A stretch of DNA of 64,000 nucleotides, from assembly GCF_005484805.1 (NCBI RefSeq), contig NZ_CP039432.1, positions 2,666,001 through 2,730,000 on the forward strand, in the 5' to 3' direction. Under the pieces are notes generated by a model, which did no database searches, was not told where the DNA came from, and was given only the letters and a program-made list of their open reading frames with translations. Made by a program: the position numbers and the translations under genes. Source of the DNA: Rhodococcus sp. SGAir0479 (GTDB taxonomy: Bacteria > Actinomycetota > Actinomycetes > Mycobacteriales > Mycobacteriaceae). Shown piece by piece: positions 1 to 7,567 of the stretch. Position 1 is the stretch's first letter; every line of letters begins with the position of its first letter.

Positions 1-202
1 GCGTGCACAGGTAGGTCGCGCTGCGCTTCTCCTCGCTGCTGAGCGACTCCCAGTCCGCCGCGTCCTGCGTGAAGTCGATGTCGGCGGGATTCCAGAACTT
101 CGCGTTGCCCTTCACGAAGAGGCGGAGGGGGAAGGCGTCCCAGTTGAGTCCGCCCTTCCGCAGTGAACTGAAACCCTGCCTGTCGACTGATGTCGCGGTC
201 AT
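1..202 (-). CDS. R2-like ligand-binding oxidase (R2lox), N-terminal part only
   Basis: The minus strand from an ATG at 202 encodes about 67 residues and runs off the left edge. It contains [20 protein letters not shown] and then [20 protein letters not shown]. These resemble the N-terminus of Mycobacterium tuberculosis Rv0233, the Mn/Fe R2-like ligand-binding oxidase related to ribonucleotide reductase R2. The metal-binding four-helix region lies outside the window, so activity cannot be judged. An AAGAAGG ribosome binding site lies 8 bases upstream. The gene diverges from the thioesterase-like gene at 439. The match is from memory of the family; a canonical class I R2 is the less likely alternative. 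Confidence 0.85.
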   Translation of the reverse strand, partial: MTATSVDRQGFSSLRKGGLNWDAFPLRLFVKGNAKFWNPADIDFTQDAADWESLSSEEKRSATYLCT

Positions 203-438
203 CCGAAGAACCTTCTTCCCGGCCTGCGCCCACGTCCCCTCGCACGCTGCGAGTCCCGGCGGCGCCGGCCGAGCGTGCCCGGTCCACTCCCACGGTAGTC
301 CGAATCGGGTCGGTTCGGACCGGTTTTCTGCACACGGATGCGCAAGGAAACGGCGGGTCCCGGCCGGTGGTCGTATCGCCGACGTCACCGGGTGTCGTAT
401 GTTCACCCGAACGGTCGTCACGGAGGGGGTTCGTACGC
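203..438. promoter_or_regulatory. Divergent promoter region, R2lox / thioesterase-like gene
   Basis: This non-coding stretch must hold the promoters of both flanking divergent genes. A palindrome, GAAGAA-CC-TTCTTC, lies at 205-218 and overlaps the R2lox ribosome binding site. A GGAGGGGG ribosome binding site for the rightward gene lies just before 439. I could not assign confident -35 and -10 boxes. Confidence 0.4.
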
Positions 439-1230
439 ATGGGGGATCAGATCGCGTTCCTGACCCGGGACGGGGACGGTTTCGCGCCGCTCGAGTTGGC
501 CGTCAGCGGGTGGTCACCGGACATGATCACCGGCGTACTCGCGCGTGCCATCGAGAACGCCCACGGCGCCGAGGGTTTCGTGCCGGCGCGCCTGACCGTC
601 GACCTGTTCCGGCCGGCCCGCGCGGCGCAGTTCCACGTCGTCACCCGGAGTGTGCGCGACGGCAACCGGATCCGGGTGGCGGACGCGGAGGTGCTCCAGC
701 GCGGCGAGTCCGTGGCCCGCGGGACCGTCGTGTTCCTCCGCCGCGGAGCGCAGCCGCCGGGCGAACTGTGGACCCGGCCCGACAGCCCGCAACCGCCGCC
801 GCCGAGCCTCCTTCCGCCGCTGCAGGCGCCCACCCATCCGTGGATCGGCAGCGACGGCCATCCCGCGGGATGGTCGCCGTCCCTGCGCGATCACGAGGGA
901 TCGAGCCGAAAGCGTCTGTGGCAGTATCAGATTCCGATCGTGGCCGGCGAGGAACCGTCACCCTTCGTGCGCGCCGCGATGGTCGGTGAGACGACGAGCC
1001 TGATGACCAACTGGGGCAGCGCAGGTATCGGGTTCATCAACGCCGATCTGACGCTGGCCCTGTCGCGGCTACCGGAGGGACCCGAGATCGGACTCGAGGC
1101 CGACAACCACCTCAGCGTCGACGGCGTCGCCGTGGGCAGCGCCACGATGTTCGACCGGCGCGGCCCGATCGGCACGTGCATCGTCAGTGCCCTGTCGAAC
1201 GCCGAACGGCAGCTGAACTTCTCCCGCTGA
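439..1230 (+). CDS. Thioesterase-family (hotdog fold) protein
   Basis: The 263-residue protein looks like a double-hotdog acyl-CoA thioesterase of the TesB-like type. It has the segment [14 protein letters not shown] near residue 55, typical of such proteins, and a C-terminal half ([20 protein letters not shown]) where acyl-CoA thioesterases keep their D/Q/T active site. The ATG at 439 is chosen over a longer upstream reading because GGAGGGGG lies about 10 bases before it and the upstream extension is low-complexity. The 3' end overlaps the convergent chelatase gene by 47 bp. The substrate is unknown; a catalytically inactive relative is possible. Confidence 0.75.
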   Translation: MGDQIAFLTRDGDGFAPLELAVSGWSPDMITGVLARAIENAHGAEGFVPARLTVDLFRPARAAQFHVVTRSVRDGNRIRVADAEVLQRGESVARGTVVFLRRGAQPPGELWTRPDSPQPPPPSLLPPLQAPTHPWIGSDGHPAGWSPSLRDHEGSSRKRLWQYQIPIVAGEEPSPFVRAAMVGETTSLMTNWGSAGIGFINADLTLALSRLPEGPEIGLEADNHLSVDGVAVGSATMFDRRGPIGTCIVSALSNAERQLNFSR

Positions 1231-1918
1231 CACCCACTCCCGTGCGGGCGAGCCGGAACCGCTCGGCGATCAGCTCCGCGATCGCGTCGTCGGCACCGAG
1301 CGGATCGGCGATCCCGTCGGCGCCCGCGTCCGCCAGTCGGGTGTGGAACAGGCCGGGCGCGAGGAGGTAGGACGCGACGAACACGCGGCGCTCCCCTGCC
1401 GCGCGCAGGCGCTGCACCACCTCCGGCACCGTCGGTGTCCCGGTCGCGATGTAGCCGACCGGGACCTCGCGGCGCACCCGCGCCGACAGCATCGCCGCCG
1501 CCCGGCGGACGTCGTGGCGCGCCCGTGGATCGGACGAGCCGGCCGCGGCGAGCACCACGGCGTCGCCCGGCCGCCGTCCGGCGGCGCGCAGCCGTCGTTC
1601 CAGGACCTGTGTCAGCACCGGATGCGGCCCCAGCGCGCGGGTCACCGTGGCCCGGCGGTGGCCGCTCTCGGCGACGCCGCGCGGCACGTCCGCGTGCACG
1701 TGGTACCCGGACGCCAGGAACGCCGGGACCAACACCACCGGCACGTCCGGGTCCCTGTCGCGCAACACCTCGGCGGGCGAGGGCCCCAGCACGTCGACGA
1801 AAGCGGTGCGCACCGGACCGACCCGCCGGCTCACCGCCTCGGCCAGCGCGGCCACGGTGTCGATGCCGGCGCGGCTACGGGTGCCGTGCGCGACCAGCAC
1901 CAGGTCGGCGCCGGTCAC
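1184..1918 (-). CDS. CbiX/SirB-type sirohydrochlorin chelatase family protein
   Basis: The 244-residue protein has the CbiX fold, with a metal-site histidine in LVLVAHGTRSRAG near residue 11 and a second histidine cluster in SGYHVHADVPRG. A second, degenerate half (VLAAAGSSDPRARHD) suggests the long two-domain form. The expected role is insertion of iron into sirohydrochlorin to make siroheme, the cofactor of the nirB product in this operon. The GTG start at 1918 overlaps the stop of the hemD gene in a GTGA junction, pointing to translational coupling. M. tuberculosis has a similar pair, Rv0259c-Rv0260c. Cobalt chelation is the alternative. Confidence 0.85.
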   Translation of the reverse strand: MTGADLVLVAHGTRSRAGIDTVAALAEAVSRRVGPVRTAFVDVLGPSPAEVLRDRDPDVPVVLVPAFLASGYHVHADVPRGVAESGHRRATVTRALGPHPVLTQVLERRLRAAGRRPGDAVVLAAAGSSDPRARHDVRRAAAMLSARVRREVPVGYIATGTPTVPEVVQRLRAAGERRVFVASYLLAPGLFHTRLADAGADGIADPLGADDAIAELIAERFRLARTGVGVSGRSSAAVRRSTGH

Positions 1919-3084
1919 GACCGGCTCGCCTCGAGCAGTCGGTCGTATTCGGCCGGGTCGAGCGCCAGCCGGTACCCCCGCTTGACCACCGTCTGCACCG
2001 TCCCGGGCGCCCCGAGGTGGTTGCGGAGCCGGGCGATCGCGGTCTCGACGGCGTGCGGGTCGTCGCTGCCACCCGGCAGCGCGGCCAGCAGGTCGGCTCG
2101 GGAGACCACCATGCCGGGCCGCTCCGCGAGCCGGCGCACCAGCGCCATCCCCGCGGGCGACAACACCTTGACCTCCCCGTCGACGACGACGCAGTTGCCG
2201 CGCACGCTCAGCTCGTGCCCGCCCGCCTGCACCCGGGCGGCCCGCCGGGGCAACTCGTCCGCGATGTGCCGAGCCAGCGAACCGAGCCGCGAACGGGCCG
2301 GCGCCGTCGTGGGCACCCCGAGCGCGGTCAGCGGCGCCGCGGTGACCGGGCCGACGCAGGCCGCGAGCACCCGCCCGTCCAGCGCGCGCAGCAGTGTCTC
2401 CAGCGCGCCGATGTCCTTGGCGCGCCCCAGGACCGAGGCCACGGCGGGTGCGCTGGTGAAGCTGACCGCGTCCAGACCGCCGCACCCGACGGACTCGATC
2501 AGCCGGTCGAGCGCAGCGCAGTCGTCGGGCGGCGTCCACCGGTACACCGGAACCGCGATCACATCGGCGCCGGCATCGCGCAGCGCCGCGCAGAAGTCCG
2601 GCGCGGGTTCCCACTCGGTGGTCGCGCCGTGCAGTTGCACCGCGATCCGCCGGCCCGCCACGCCCTCGGCCCGCAACCGGTCCAGCACCTCGCCCGAGGA
2701 CTCGGAGTCCGGCGACCACTGCTCGCGGAGACCGGCGGCACGGATCGCCCCCGTCGCCTTCGGTCCGCGGGCGAGGATCCGACTCGCGTGCAGCGCGGTC
2801 AACAGCTGGTCCGCGCGGCCCCAGCCCTCCGCCGCACCCATCCAGCCGCGGAACCCGATGCCGGTCGTGGCGATCGTGACGTCGGGCGGGTCGACGATCA
2901 GCCGGTCGGTCACGCGGGCCAGCTCGGTGTCGTCGGCGAGCGGGATGATCCGGATCGCGGGTGCGTGCACCACCTCGGCGCCGCGCCGGGTGAGCAGCAT
3001 CGCCAGCTCGTCCGCGCGCCGCGACGCGGTGATCCCGACCGTGAACCCGCGCAGCTCGTCGCCGCGCGGCCCCCCACCCGTCAC
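1915..3084 (-). CDS. Uroporphyrinogen-III synthase with C-terminal winged-helix domain
   Basis: The 389-residue protein has two parts. Residues 1 to about 260 form the HemD fold (FTVGITASRRADELAMLL at the start, then VSFTSAPAVASVLGRAKDIG). Residues about 290 to 385 form an OmpR/PhoB-type winged helix (ETAIARLRNHLGAP, VVKRGYRLALDP) with no receiver domain. HemD makes uroporphyrinogen III, the precursor of siroheme. The fusion matches M. tuberculosis Rv0260c and suggests an enzyme that also binds DNA, or a regulator that kept an enzyme fold. The GTG start at 3084 overlaps the nirD stop by 4 bp. Whether the enzyme domain is active is not visible here. Confidence 0.85.
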   Translation of the reverse strand: MTGGGPRGDELRGFTVGITASRRADELAMLLTRRGAEVVHAPAIRIIPLADDTELARVTDRLIVDPPDVTIATTGIGFRGWMGAAEGWGRADQLLTALHASRILARGPKATGAIRAAGLREQWSPDSESSGEVLDRLRAEGVAGRRIAVQLHGATTEWEPAPDFCAALRDAGADVIAVPVYRWTPPDDCAALDRLIESVGCGGLDAVSFTSAPAVASVLGRAKDIGALETLLRALDGRVLAACVGPVTAAPLTALGVPTTAPARSRLGSLARHIADELPRRAARVQAGGHELSVRGNCVVVDGEVKVLSPAGMALVRRLAERPGMVVSRADLLAALPGGSDDPHAVETAIARLRNHLGAPGTVQTVVKRGYRLALDPAEYDRLLEASRS

Positions 3085-3491
3085 GGCGACCCGTCCGGGA
3101 TCGCGTACACCTGCACCACGTCGTCGACCACGCGCACCGGATACACCGGCAGTCTCGTCGACCCGTCGTCGAGGCACCGCCCGTCCAGCAGCGAGAACAC
3201 CTGCTTGAGCAGCGGTGACGCGACCGTCGGTTCGCCGTGGCGGTCCCCCACCAGCCCTCGGGACATCACCGCGGCCCGGCCGACGGGGTCGATGTTGCCG
3301 ACCGCGCGCAGGCTGCCGTCGGGCAACCGGAACAGCGCGGCCTGGGTCCCGCCGCGCAGGAGCACGGCCACGCCGCGCCCCGGGATGAGGTGGCTCCGCG
3401 TACACGCGGACGTCCACTGCCGTCCCTCCGCCGCATCGGGCGTCTCGCGGGTGCCGACCTCGCCGGACACCCAGCTCTCCATCACCGTCAT
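3081..3491 (-). CDS. nirD: Nitrite reductase (NADH) small subunit
   Basis: The 136-residue protein is a Rieske-like NirD subunit. It shows the small beta fold (GRGVAVLLRGGTQAALFRLP, then GNIDPVGRAAVMSRGLVG) but lacks the paired CxH and CxxH iron-sulfur ligands of true Rieske proteins, as NirD proteins do. It associates with the NirB subunit, which reduces nitrite to ammonium in the cytoplasm. The ATG at 3491 is preferred over an in-frame start 30 bases upstream because GGGAGG sits 7 bases before it. It lies 63 bp downstream of nirB and overlaps hemD by 4 bp. Confidence 0.92.
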   Translation of the reverse strand: MTVMESWVSGEVGTRETPDAAEGRQWTSACTRSHLIPGRGVAVLLRGGTQAALFRLPDGSLRAVGNIDPVGRAAVMSRGLVGDRHGEPTVASPLLKQVFSLLDGRCLDDGSTRLPVYPVRVVDDVVQVYAIPDGSP

Positions 3492-3531
3492 CGCAGACCT
3501 CCCTGTGCTGTGCTCATTCAAAAGTCGCGTT

Positions 3532-3547
3532 GTTTCCGCGGCGTTAC
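3532..3547 (-). promoter_or_regulatory. GlnR-like box between nirB and nirD
   Basis: On the minus strand the sequence reads GTAAC-N6-GAAAC, which fits the actinobacterial GlnR nitrogen-regulator consensus of paired AC dinucleotides spaced by nine bases. It lies in the 63-bp nirB-nirD gap, about 41 bases before the nirD start. It could drive nirD-hemD-cbiX under nitrogen limitation independently of the upstream genes. This is a motif match only. Confidence 0.45.
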
Positions 3548-3554
3548 TCCTCGA

Positions 3555-6080
3555 TTACCGGCGCGAGGAGACTTTCGGTCCGCGGTCCGGAACGGCCGGA
3601 AGACCCATCAGGACCGGCACCTTGCGCGGGCCCGAGTCGTCGAACCGCACCGTCGGGTCGGGCACGTCCGGGGCGTTGACGAAGGACACGAACCGCGAGA
3701 GCTTGTCCGGATCGTCGAGCACACCGGCCCACTCGTCGCGGTAACCGGCGACGTGCTCGGCCATGGCGGCCTCGAGGTCCGCCGCGATCCCGAGGCTGTC
3801 GTCGCACACCACGGCCTTCAGGTGCTCGAGTCCGCCGTCCAGCGATTCCACCCACGGCGCGGTGCGCTGCAACCGATCGGCGGTGCGGACGTAGAACACG
3901 AGGTACCGGTCGATGTACCGGATCAGGGTCTCGTCGTCCAGCCCGCTCGCGAGGAGCTGCGCGTTCCGGGGGCTCTGGCCGCCGTTGCCGCCGACGTAGA
4001 GGTTCCAGCCGCTCTCGGTCGCGATGACGCCGACGTCCTTGCCGCGGGCCTCGGCGCACTCACGCGCGCACCCGGACACCCCGAACTTGATCTTGTGCGG
4101 CGCCCGCAGACCGCGGTAGCGGTTCTCGAGGCGCACCGCCATGCCCACCGAGTCCTGGACGCCGTACCGGCACCACGTGGACCCCACACAGCTCTTCACG
4201 GTGCGGAGCGACTTCCCGTACGCCTGGCCGGATTCCATGCCGACGTCGACCAGGCGCCGCCAGATCTCCGGCAGCTGCTCCACGCGGGCGCCGAACAGAT
4301 CGATGCGCTGGCCACCGGTGACCTTGAGGTAGAGCCCGTAGTCGCGGGCGATCTCGCCGATCGTGATGAGCTGCTCGGGTGTGCACTCGCCCCCCGGCAT
4401 CCGCGGCACCACCGAGTACGTCCCGTTGCGCTGGATGTTGGCGAGGAAGTGGTCGTTGGTGTCCTGCAGCGACGCCTGTTCGCCGTCGAGGATGTGCTCG
4501 GACGACGTGGACGCCAGGATCGACGCGACGACGGGTTTGCAGATGTCGCAACCGGTTCCGGTGCCGTACTGCGCGATGAGCCCGGAGAACGTGCGGGTCC
4601 CGGTGGCCCGGACGATCTCGAACAGTTCGGCGCGGGACCGGGTGAAGTGCTCGCACAGCGCCTTAGACAGTTCCACACCCGACGCCGCGAGCAGGGCCTT
4701 GACGGTCGGCAGGCAGCCGCCGCACGTCGTGCCCGCTCCGGTGCAGGACTTGACCGCGGCCACATCGCACGCGCCGTCCGCGACGGCGGCGCAGATCTCG
4801 CCCTTGGTGACGGCGTTGCACGAACAGACCTGCGCGTCGTCGGGAAGCGCACCCGCGCCGGGCTTCTCGCCGGCCGGGGAGATCAGCGCCGCCGGGTCGC
4901 CGGGCAGCTCACGTCCGACGAGCGGGCGCAGCGACCCGTACGCGCTCGCGTCGCCGACGAGGATGCCGCCGAGCAGCGTCCTCGCGTCGTCGGAGACCAC
5001 GAGCTTGGCGTACGTGCCCTTCGCGGCGTCACTGAGCACCACCTCCAGGGCGCCGGGTGTGGTGGCGTGCACGTCCCCGAAGCTGGCGACGTCCACGCCC
5101 AGCAACTTGAGCTTGGTGGACAGGTCGGCGCCCGGGAACACCGCGTCGCCGCCCAGCAACCGGTCGGCCACCACCTCCGCGGTGGTGTACCCGGGCGCGA
5201 CCAGTCCGTAGCACCGTCCCTCGACGGCGGCGCACTCCCCCACCGCGAACACCGCGGGATCGGAGGTGACACAACCACTGTCGGTGAGGATGCCCCCTCG
5301 TTCGGCGACCGCGAGCCCGGCGTCGCGAGCCAGCTGGTCGCGTGGACGCACCCCCGCCGAGAACACCAGCAGGGCCGCGTCGATCACCGCGCCGTCGGAC
5401 AGTTCCACGCGCACACCGGCCGGGCCGTCGGTGATCGACGCGATACCGGTGCCGGTGTGGACGACGAGCCCGAGGTCGGTGACGAGCCGTGCGAGTACCG
5501 CGCCGCCCCCGTCGTCGATCTGCAGCGGCATGAGCCGGGCATTGTGCTCGACGACGTGCGGCGTCATGCCCAGTTGCCGGAGCGCGTTGGCGGCCTCGAG
5601 ACCCAGCAGCCCGCCGCCCACCACGACGCCGGCCGCGCCCCGCTCCGCGGCCTCGGCCCGGCCGCGGATGCCGTCGAGATCGGACGGGGTCCGGTAGACG
5701 AAGCACAGGCCGTGCTCGTGCCCGGGCACCGGCGGAACGAAGGGATACGACCCGGTGGCGAGGACCAGGGCGTCGTAGTGCAGCGTCTCGCCCGTCGACG
5801 TCGTCACCGTGCGGCTGTCACGGTCGACGGAGTCGGCGCGGACGCCCACCCGCAGGTCGACGATCGGGTCGTCGGCGAAGTCGTTGCCCGCCAAAGCGAG
5901 TTCGCGGACGTCCCACGTGCCCACGTACGACGACAGCGCCACCCGGTCGTACGCGGGCACGTCCTCCTCGCACAACACGGTCACCGTCCAGCTCCCGGCG
6001 TCGTCGCGCGCCCGCAGCGCCTCGACGAACCGGTGCCCCACCATGCCGTGTCCGATCACGATCGCGGTCCGTCCGCTCAT
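3555..6080 (-). CDS. nirB: Nitrite reductase (NADH) large subunit
   Basis: The 841-residue protein is the siroheme and 4Fe-4S flavoprotein that reduces nitrite to ammonium with NADH in the cytoplasm. It opens with a FAD Rossmann motif (VIGHGMVGHRFVEAL), followed by an NAD motif (VVGGGLLGLEAANAL), a BFD-type 2Fe-2S domain (CSCNAV, later CTGAGTTCGGCLP), and the sulfite/nitrite reductase half. That half has the siroheme-cluster cysteines CVGSTWC and CAREC. The length fits NirB from actinobacteria. The ATG at 6080 overlaps the preceding reductase stop as ATGA, so the longer upstream reading is rejected. Confidence 0.96.
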   Translation of the reverse strand: MSGRTAIVIGHGMVGHRFVEALRARDDAGSWTVTVLCEEDVPAYDRVALSSYVGTWDVRELALAGNDFADDPIVDLRVGVRADSVDRDSRTVTTSTGETLHYDALVLATGSYPFVPPVPGHEHGLCFVYRTPSDLDGIRGRAEAAERGAAGVVVGGGLLGLEAANALRQLGMTPHVVEHNARLMPLQIDDGGGAVLARLVTDLGLVVHTGTGIASITDGPAGVRVELSDGAVIDAALLVFSAGVRPRDQLARDAGLAVAERGGILTDSGCVTSDPAVFAVGECAAVEGRCYGLVAPGYTTAEVVADRLLGGDAVFPGADLSTKLKLLGVDVASFGDVHATTPGALEVVLSDAAKGTYAKLVVSDDARTLLGGILVGDASAYGSLRPLVGRELPGDPAALISPAGEKPGAGALPDDAQVCSCNAVTKGEICAAVADGACDVAAVKSCTGAGTTCGGCLPTVKALLAASGVELSKALCEHFTRSRAELFEIVRATGTRTFSGLIAQYGTGTGCDICKPVVASILASTSSEHILDGEQASLQDTNDHFLANIQRNGTYSVVPRMPGGECTPEQLITIGEIARDYGLYLKVTGGQRIDLFGARVEQLPEIWRRLVDVGMESGQAYGKSLRTVKSCVGSTWCRYGVQDSVGMAVRLENRYRGLRAPHKIKFGVSGCARECAEARGKDVGVIATESGWNLYVGGNGGQSPRNAQLLASGLDDETLIRYIDRYLVFYVRTADRLQRTAPWVESLDGGLEHLKAVVCDDSLGIAADLEAAMAEHVAGYRDEWAGVLDDPDKLSRFVSFVNAPDVPDPTVRFDDSGPRKVPVLMGLPAVPDRGPKVSSRR

Positions 6081-7567
6081 GCCGCACCTTCCTTCCGGGC
6101 CGATTGTGTTGTGCCTTCGTGGTGTTCGGTCTGTGGATCGGTCGTCCGCAGCCACTCGCAGATGCCGTCCACCGCCGCACTGCACCCGCCGCAGCCCGTC
6201 GTCGCGCGGGTGGCCGTCGCGAGCGCGGACACCGACCGGGCGCCTGCGCGCCACGCGGTCGTCAGATTCGATTTGGTCACCGAGTTGCAGCGGCAGATCA
6301 CCGCGTTGCCGGGCATGCCGGCCGGAGTGACGGTGTCGGCCGGCGTGCTGCCGCGGCCGGTCAACAGCGCCATCCGGTCGCCCGGCACCGGCAGTTGCGC
6401 GTCGAACAACTGGGTGATCGTGCCGACCGCGTCCGGGCAGCCGAGCAGCACGGCGCCCACGATCCGGTCCCCGGCGACGACCAGCTTGGCGTACCGGGCC
6501 CGGGACGGATCGGCGAGGACCAGCACGTCCCGGTCCGGGTCGTGCAGCTGCGCGCTCACGTCCCCCATCGACGCGAGATCGATGTCGTGGGCCTTGAGCC
6601 GCGTCACCGGTGGGGTCCCGTGGTACTCGGCGCACGGATCCGCGCCGGTGATCCGGTCGGCGACGACATCCGCCTGCTCCCAGCCCGGCTGCACCAGCCC
6701 GTACACCTGTCCGCGGTGCTGTGCGCACTCCCCGATCGCCCACACGTGTGCGGCGCTCGTGTGCAGCGCGTCGTCCACGACGATGCCGTGGTCGACCGCG
6801 ATCCCGGCCGCGCGGGCCAGGTCGGTGGCCGGCCGGATCCCGGCGGTGAGCACCACCAGATCGACCGGCAGCGCGGCACCGTCGTCGAGATCGAGCAGCC
6901 GTCCGCTCGGGGTGTCGCGCATCGCGACGGCGCGGCGCCCCAGCATCGTGCGCACCCCCAGGCCCGTCAGGACGCGTGTGAGGACGCGCCCGCCGTCGTC
7001 GTCGAGCTGGCGCTCCATCGGTACGGCCCTGGGATGCACCACGGTGACGTCGGCGCCGCGCAGCAGCAACCCCCGCGCGGCCTCGAGACCCAGCAGGCCC
7101 CCGCCGAGTACCACTGCCCGGCAACCCGGTTCGGCCGCGGCGGCGATCCGGTCGCAGTCCGCGGCGGTGCGGAACGCGACCACGCGCCCGTCGTCGGCCC
7201 GCATGCCGTCGACGGGCGGCACGAACGCGGTGCTGCCGGTCGCCAGCACCACCTCGTCGTAGGACACCTCGGTGCCGTCGTCACCGCGGACCGTCCGGGC
7301 GTCGGTGTCGATCGCCGTCACCCGCACGCCGACACGGACATCGATGTGGTTGCGGACCCACCAGTCGTCGGGGCGCAGCCGGGTGTCGCGAACGGTGAGG
7401 CCGCCCGCCAGCACGTTCGACAACAGGATCCGGTTGTACGCCGCCCGCGGCTCCGCCCCGAGGACCACGATCTCGAGCCGCAGCGGATCGCGTTCGCGCC
7501 GCCGCAACTCCTCCGCCAGCCGGGCGCCGGCCATGCCGTTGCCGACGATCACCACGCGCCGCGTCAC
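6077..7567 (-). CDS. FAD-dependent electron-transfer subunit of assimilatory nitrate reductase (NasB/NasC type)
   Basis: The 496-residue protein has the NirB-like N-terminal half only. It shows a FAD site (VIVGNGMAGARLAEEL), an NAD(P) site (VLGGGLLGLEAARGL), and near the C-terminus a BFD-like 2Fe-2S domain with CRCNSVTKSNL and TTGCGGC. It lacks the siroheme domain. Placed between the molybdenum subunit and nirB, it most likely passes electrons from NAD(P)H to the nitrate reductase. The GTG start at 7567 overlaps the upstream stop by 4 bp, and its own stop overlaps nirB by 4 bp. It resembles the N-terminal half of the NirB encoded next to it, suggesting shared origin. Confidence 0.88.
   Translation of the reverse strand: MTRRVVIVGNGMAGARLAEELRRRERDPLRLEIVVLGAEPRAAYNRILLSNVLAGGLTVRDTRLRPDDWWVRNHIDVRVGVRVTAIDTDARTVRGDDGTEVSYDEVVLATGSTAFVPPVDGMRADDGRVVAFRTAADCDRIAAAAEPGCRAVVLGGGLLGLEAARGLLLRGADVTVVHPRAVPMERQLDDDGGRVLTRVLTGLGVRTMLGRRAVAMRDTPSGRLLDLDDGAALPVDLVVLTAGIRPATDLARAAGIAVDHGIVVDDALHTSAAHVWAIGECAQHRGQVYGLVQPGWEQADVVADRITGADPCAEYHGTPPVTRLKAHDIDLASMGDVSAQLHDPDRDVLVLADPSRARYAKLVVAGDRIVGAVLLGCPDAVGTITQLFDAQLPVPGDRMALLTGRGSTPADTVTPAGMPGNAVICRCNSVTKSNLTTAWRAGARSVSALATATRATTGCGGCSAAVDGICEWLRTTDPQTEHHEGTTQSARKEGAA

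Noticed and set aside
3237-7262. A 1341-residue open frame on the plus strand
   Set aside because: It is antisense to nirD and nirB with low-complexity, arginine- and histidine-rich translation; high GC keeps antisense frames open.
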